8,031 nt of DNA from Leptospira limi. GTDB taxonomy: Bacteria > Spirochaetota > Leptospiria > Leptospirales > Leptospiraceae. Shown here in pieces: positions 6,888-8,031 of the stretch. The notes under the pieces are model-generated. The model was not told the DNA's origin, made no database searches, and worked only from the letters and a program-made list of their open reading frames with translations. The DNA lies in assembly GCF_026151395.1 (NCBI RefSeq), contig NZ_JAMQPV010000007.1, positions 1-8,031 of the forward strand. Direction: 5' to 3'. A program made the translations under genes and the position numbers. Every line of letters begins with the position of its first letter. Within the stretch, counting starts at the first letter, position 1.

Positions 6888-7046
6888 TAACGAACTAGCC
6901 TAACCGACGTAGGCTGACCCTGAGTCCCGGAACGGGACGTTAGGGACTGGAACGACGCTTGCACAAGCAAGAGGAGTGCCAGAAGCCTATGTGTCGCAGA
7001 CCGAGCGAGGCCGTAAGTGCCGAAGCGAAGCGGTTAGGTGCTGTTA
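6888..7046 (-). repeat. attC-like element H
   Basis: The core runs from TAAC (6888-6891) to GTTA (7043-7046). The left arm is 6875-6891 (AACGAC, T, GTCGCATAAC). The right arm 7043-7059 (GTTATACGCC, G, TGAGTA) pairs with the left arm of I. It belongs to the B/D/H subtype with inner stem CCTAACCG/CGGTTAGG and second hairpin GCTTGCACAAGC. Confidence 0.85.
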
Positions 7047-7064
7047 TACGCCGTGAGTAATTTT

Positions 7065-7643
7065 TTAAATAGGATGCTTTTTGCCATCATAAATAAGATA
7101 ATGCAAATATCTTAGTGCATCAATACAATGCTTTCCCCAATGATGAATAAAGCTCCATTTTAAATTCCAAAGACCATCTTCTACTATTTCGTTACTTTCC
7201 ATAGACTCAATTTTTGTTAATTGAGTTTTTACATCATGATAGATATCTGAAATATCATCATCTAACCATCCTTGAATTGGGATTTTGTCTTCTTCTTCCC
7301 ATCCAGGACTAGGCTTTCCGTTTTTTTCAGAATAAGTTGGATCGAAGATTTCCCAATATAAAGATTCTTCCTTCAAGTTTGAAATAAGTGAACAATTTAA
7401 ATTTTCAAAATATTTATCATCATCTATTTTATTTTCATCATTAAAGTATACTAAAGGAATAGAATCAAATAAGTGACCAGATAAATAAAGAGAAATTAAG
7501 GCTTCATGTAATTTCGGATAAAATTCTAAAAGAGGTATATTTGGATTTTCCAATAAGTCAATTAAGCGATTCGCATTCAGCAACATCGTTCTCGTTGTTT
7601 CTGTTTCTAAAAAGTTAATTATTTCATCAGATATTTTATTCAT
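7065..7643 (-). CDS. DUF5063-type protein
   Basis: The 192-residue, acidic, probably cytosolic and mostly helical product carries the marks I associate with DUF5063: YWEIFDP (96-102), LDDDISDIYHDVK (127-139) and the C-terminal WSFIHHWGKHCIDALRYLH block (163-181). The length fits the family. The function of DUF5063 is not established; single-gene occurrence in accessory regions allows an immunity-like or stress role, but nothing here shows it. A glycine/proline-rich insert (GKPSPGWEEEDK, 109-120) precedes the second block. The ATG has no strong ribosome binding site, with a leader of 21 bases to the cassette arm. The stop is 5 bases from the right arm of element H. The assignment is from motif memory and could be tested by a profile search. 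Confidence 0.82.
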   Translation of the reverse strand: MNKISDEIINFLETETTRTMLLNANRLIDLLENPNIPLLEFYPKLHEALISLYLSGHLFDSIPLVYFNDENKIDDDKYFENLNCSLISNLKEESLYWEIFDPTYSEKNGKPSPGWEEEDKIPIQGWLDDDISDIYHDVKTQLTKIESMESNEIVEDGLWNLKWSFIHHWGKHCIDALRYLHYLIYDGKKHPI

Positions 7644-7677
7644 TTTTTAATAATAGTTACTTTTTACTCATGGCGTA

Positions 7678-7833
7678 TAACGAACTAGCTAACCGACGTA
7701 GGCTGGCCCTGAGCCTCGAAGAGGCGTTAGGGACTGGCACGACGCTTGCTTGAGCAAGAGGAGTGCCAGAAGCCTATGTGCCGAAGGCCAAGCGAGGGCA
7801 AAAGTCCCGAAGCGCAGTGGTTAGCGTATGTTA
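7678..7833 (-). repeat. attC-like element I
   Basis: The core runs from TAAC (7678-7681) to GTTA (7830-7833). The left arm is 7665-7681 (TACTCA, T, GGCGTATAAC). The right arm 7830-7846 is GTTAATTGCA, G, TGTCCA; its partner lies outside the window. The body is nearly identical to element E, including GCCTCGAAGAGGC and GTAT before GTTA. The right arm shares GTTAATTGCAGT with E while the left arm differs. Confidence 0.85.
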
Positions 7834-7866
7834 ATTGCAGTGTCCATGGTATGGAAAGGATAAAAT

Positions 7867-7925
7867 TAAGAAAGAATCAAGGCCAAAAATTTTGGTAAGA
7901 AGTAATTAAAATCTATTCTTTCTTA
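7867..7925 (-). terminator. 11-bp inverted repeat at the 3' end of the partial gene
   Basis: TAAGAAAGAAT (7867-7877) is the exact reverse complement of 7915-7925, enclosing 37 bases that include the near-palindrome CCAAAAATTTTGG. It sits just at and after the stop codon at 7913-7915. It could slow or end transcription or protect the RNA 3' end, but the stem is AT-rich and lacks a clear following T-run, so the call is weak. Confidence 0.25.
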
Positions 7926-8029
7926 TAGATTAATTTTCGCTGAAATATCCCAAATAAAGCTTTGTAAAACAGAACTGAGCTTAAAATAAGCAGAGTAATA
8001 GAATAATGAGAAAGACGATAACTGAAATA
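7913..8029 (-). CDS. Possible membrane protein, C-terminal end only
   Basis: A minus-strand frame is open from the right edge of the window to a TAG at 7913-7915, giving 38 residues. It contains a hydrophobic helix (ITLLILSSVLFYKALFGIF, about residues 11-29) and a basic tail ending RKLIYKKE, a pattern common at the C-terminus of inner-membrane proteins. Orientation and placement fit the next cassette of the array. The trailer to the right arm of element I is about 66 bases, longer than usual. A second frame (stop near 7924) is also open to the window edge, so the choice of frame is not certain, and the family is unknown. Confidence 0.45.
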   Translation of the reverse strand, partial: YFSYRLSHYSITLLILSSVLFYKALFGIFQRKLIYKKE

Positions 8030-8031
8030 GA

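Larger units (their letters stand above)
246..7833 (-). mobile_element. Integron-like gene cassette array without integrase in the window
   Basis: Nine related, folded elements of about 157 bp are spaced 0.35-1.7 kb apart, with one minus-strand gene in nearly every interval. Each interval is bounded by its own 17-bp inverted ends. This matches the organisation of integron cassette arrays: short ORF, then recombination site at the 3' side of the gene, all in one orientation. Taking the coding strand as top strand, each cassette is a gene followed by the element at its lower-coordinate side, and the expected cut (G^TTA) lies at the left TAAC of each element. No tyrosine recombinase is visible, so an integrase must lie elsewhere, or the array is an orphan cluster. 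The elements are longer than most described attC sites, so a related but distinct cassette system is possible. Confidence 0.75.

Noticed and set aside
6135..7643. Toxin-antitoxin pair formed by the peptidase and the DUF5063 gene
   Set aside because: They lie in separate cassettes with an element between them, and neither resembles a known toxin or antitoxin.
246..7833. CRISPR array or tandem-repeat locus
   Set aside because: Repeats of about 157 bp with intervals from about 180 bp to 1.5 kb that contain genes do not fit CRISPR; no cas genes are present.
246..7833. Insertion sequences or MITEs as explanation of the repeats
   Set aside because: There is no transposase. The matched inverted ends belong to the intervals between elements and not to the element itself, and no constant target duplication is seen around the elements.

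Overview
This window is a tandem array of gene cassettes that looks like an integron. Nine copies of a GC-rich, strongly folded element of about 155-159 bp (TAAC...GTTA; here named A to I) alternate with short AT-rich segments. Nearly every segment holds one gene, and all confident genes lie on the minus strand. The layout is regular: stop codon close to an element, gene, short 5' leader, next element. No integrase, transposase, rRNA, tRNA or CRISPR array is present, so the window reads as the interior of an array or as an orphan cluster of attC-like sites. The AT-rich coding sequence and the many lipoproteins with relaxed spirochaete-type lipoboxes (FINC, LLNNC, LVSC) suggest a Leptospira-like spirochaete. 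This is an inference; no housekeeping gene is available to confirm it.

Layout from left to right: 5' part of a secreted protein gene (1-211); element A; lipoprotein gene (432-1088); element B; P-loop ATPase gene (1308-2795); element C; membrane-anchored or lipoprotein gene (3087-3698); element D; lipoprotein gene (3957-4784); element E; a cassette of about 180 bp without a convincing ORF but with a near-consensus minus-strand promoter and a 12-bp inverted repeat; element F; small lipoprotein gene (5373-5819); element G; MtfA-like (M90) zinc peptidase gene (6135-6866); element H; DUF5063-type gene (7065-7643); element I; probable 3' end of a membrane protein gene (7913-8029).

The most striking signal lies at the cassette ends. 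Beyond TAAC/GTTA the flanks of one element do not match each other. Instead the right flank of each element is the reverse complement of the left flank of the NEXT element, over 17 bp. One exception is constant: 11 nt from the inner edge every left flank has T and every right flank has G (a T-G wobble when the + strand folds). Arm sequences are cassette-specific. This is what excision as a circle, with joining of the two ends around the folded site, would produce. The pairing is much longer than the 7-bp R box of classical attC sites. Inside the element, several stems change on both sides together, and a G-T wobble plus bulge is retained, consistent with folding of the + strand, which is the bottom strand relative to the genes.

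The cargo shows no single pathway: lipoproteins and a secreted protein, one ATPase of a type often found in accessory regions, one peptidase and one DUF5063 protein. Most leaders are too short for an obvious promoter, so transcription probably runs through several cassettes, perhaps from the promoter in the ORF-less cassette.
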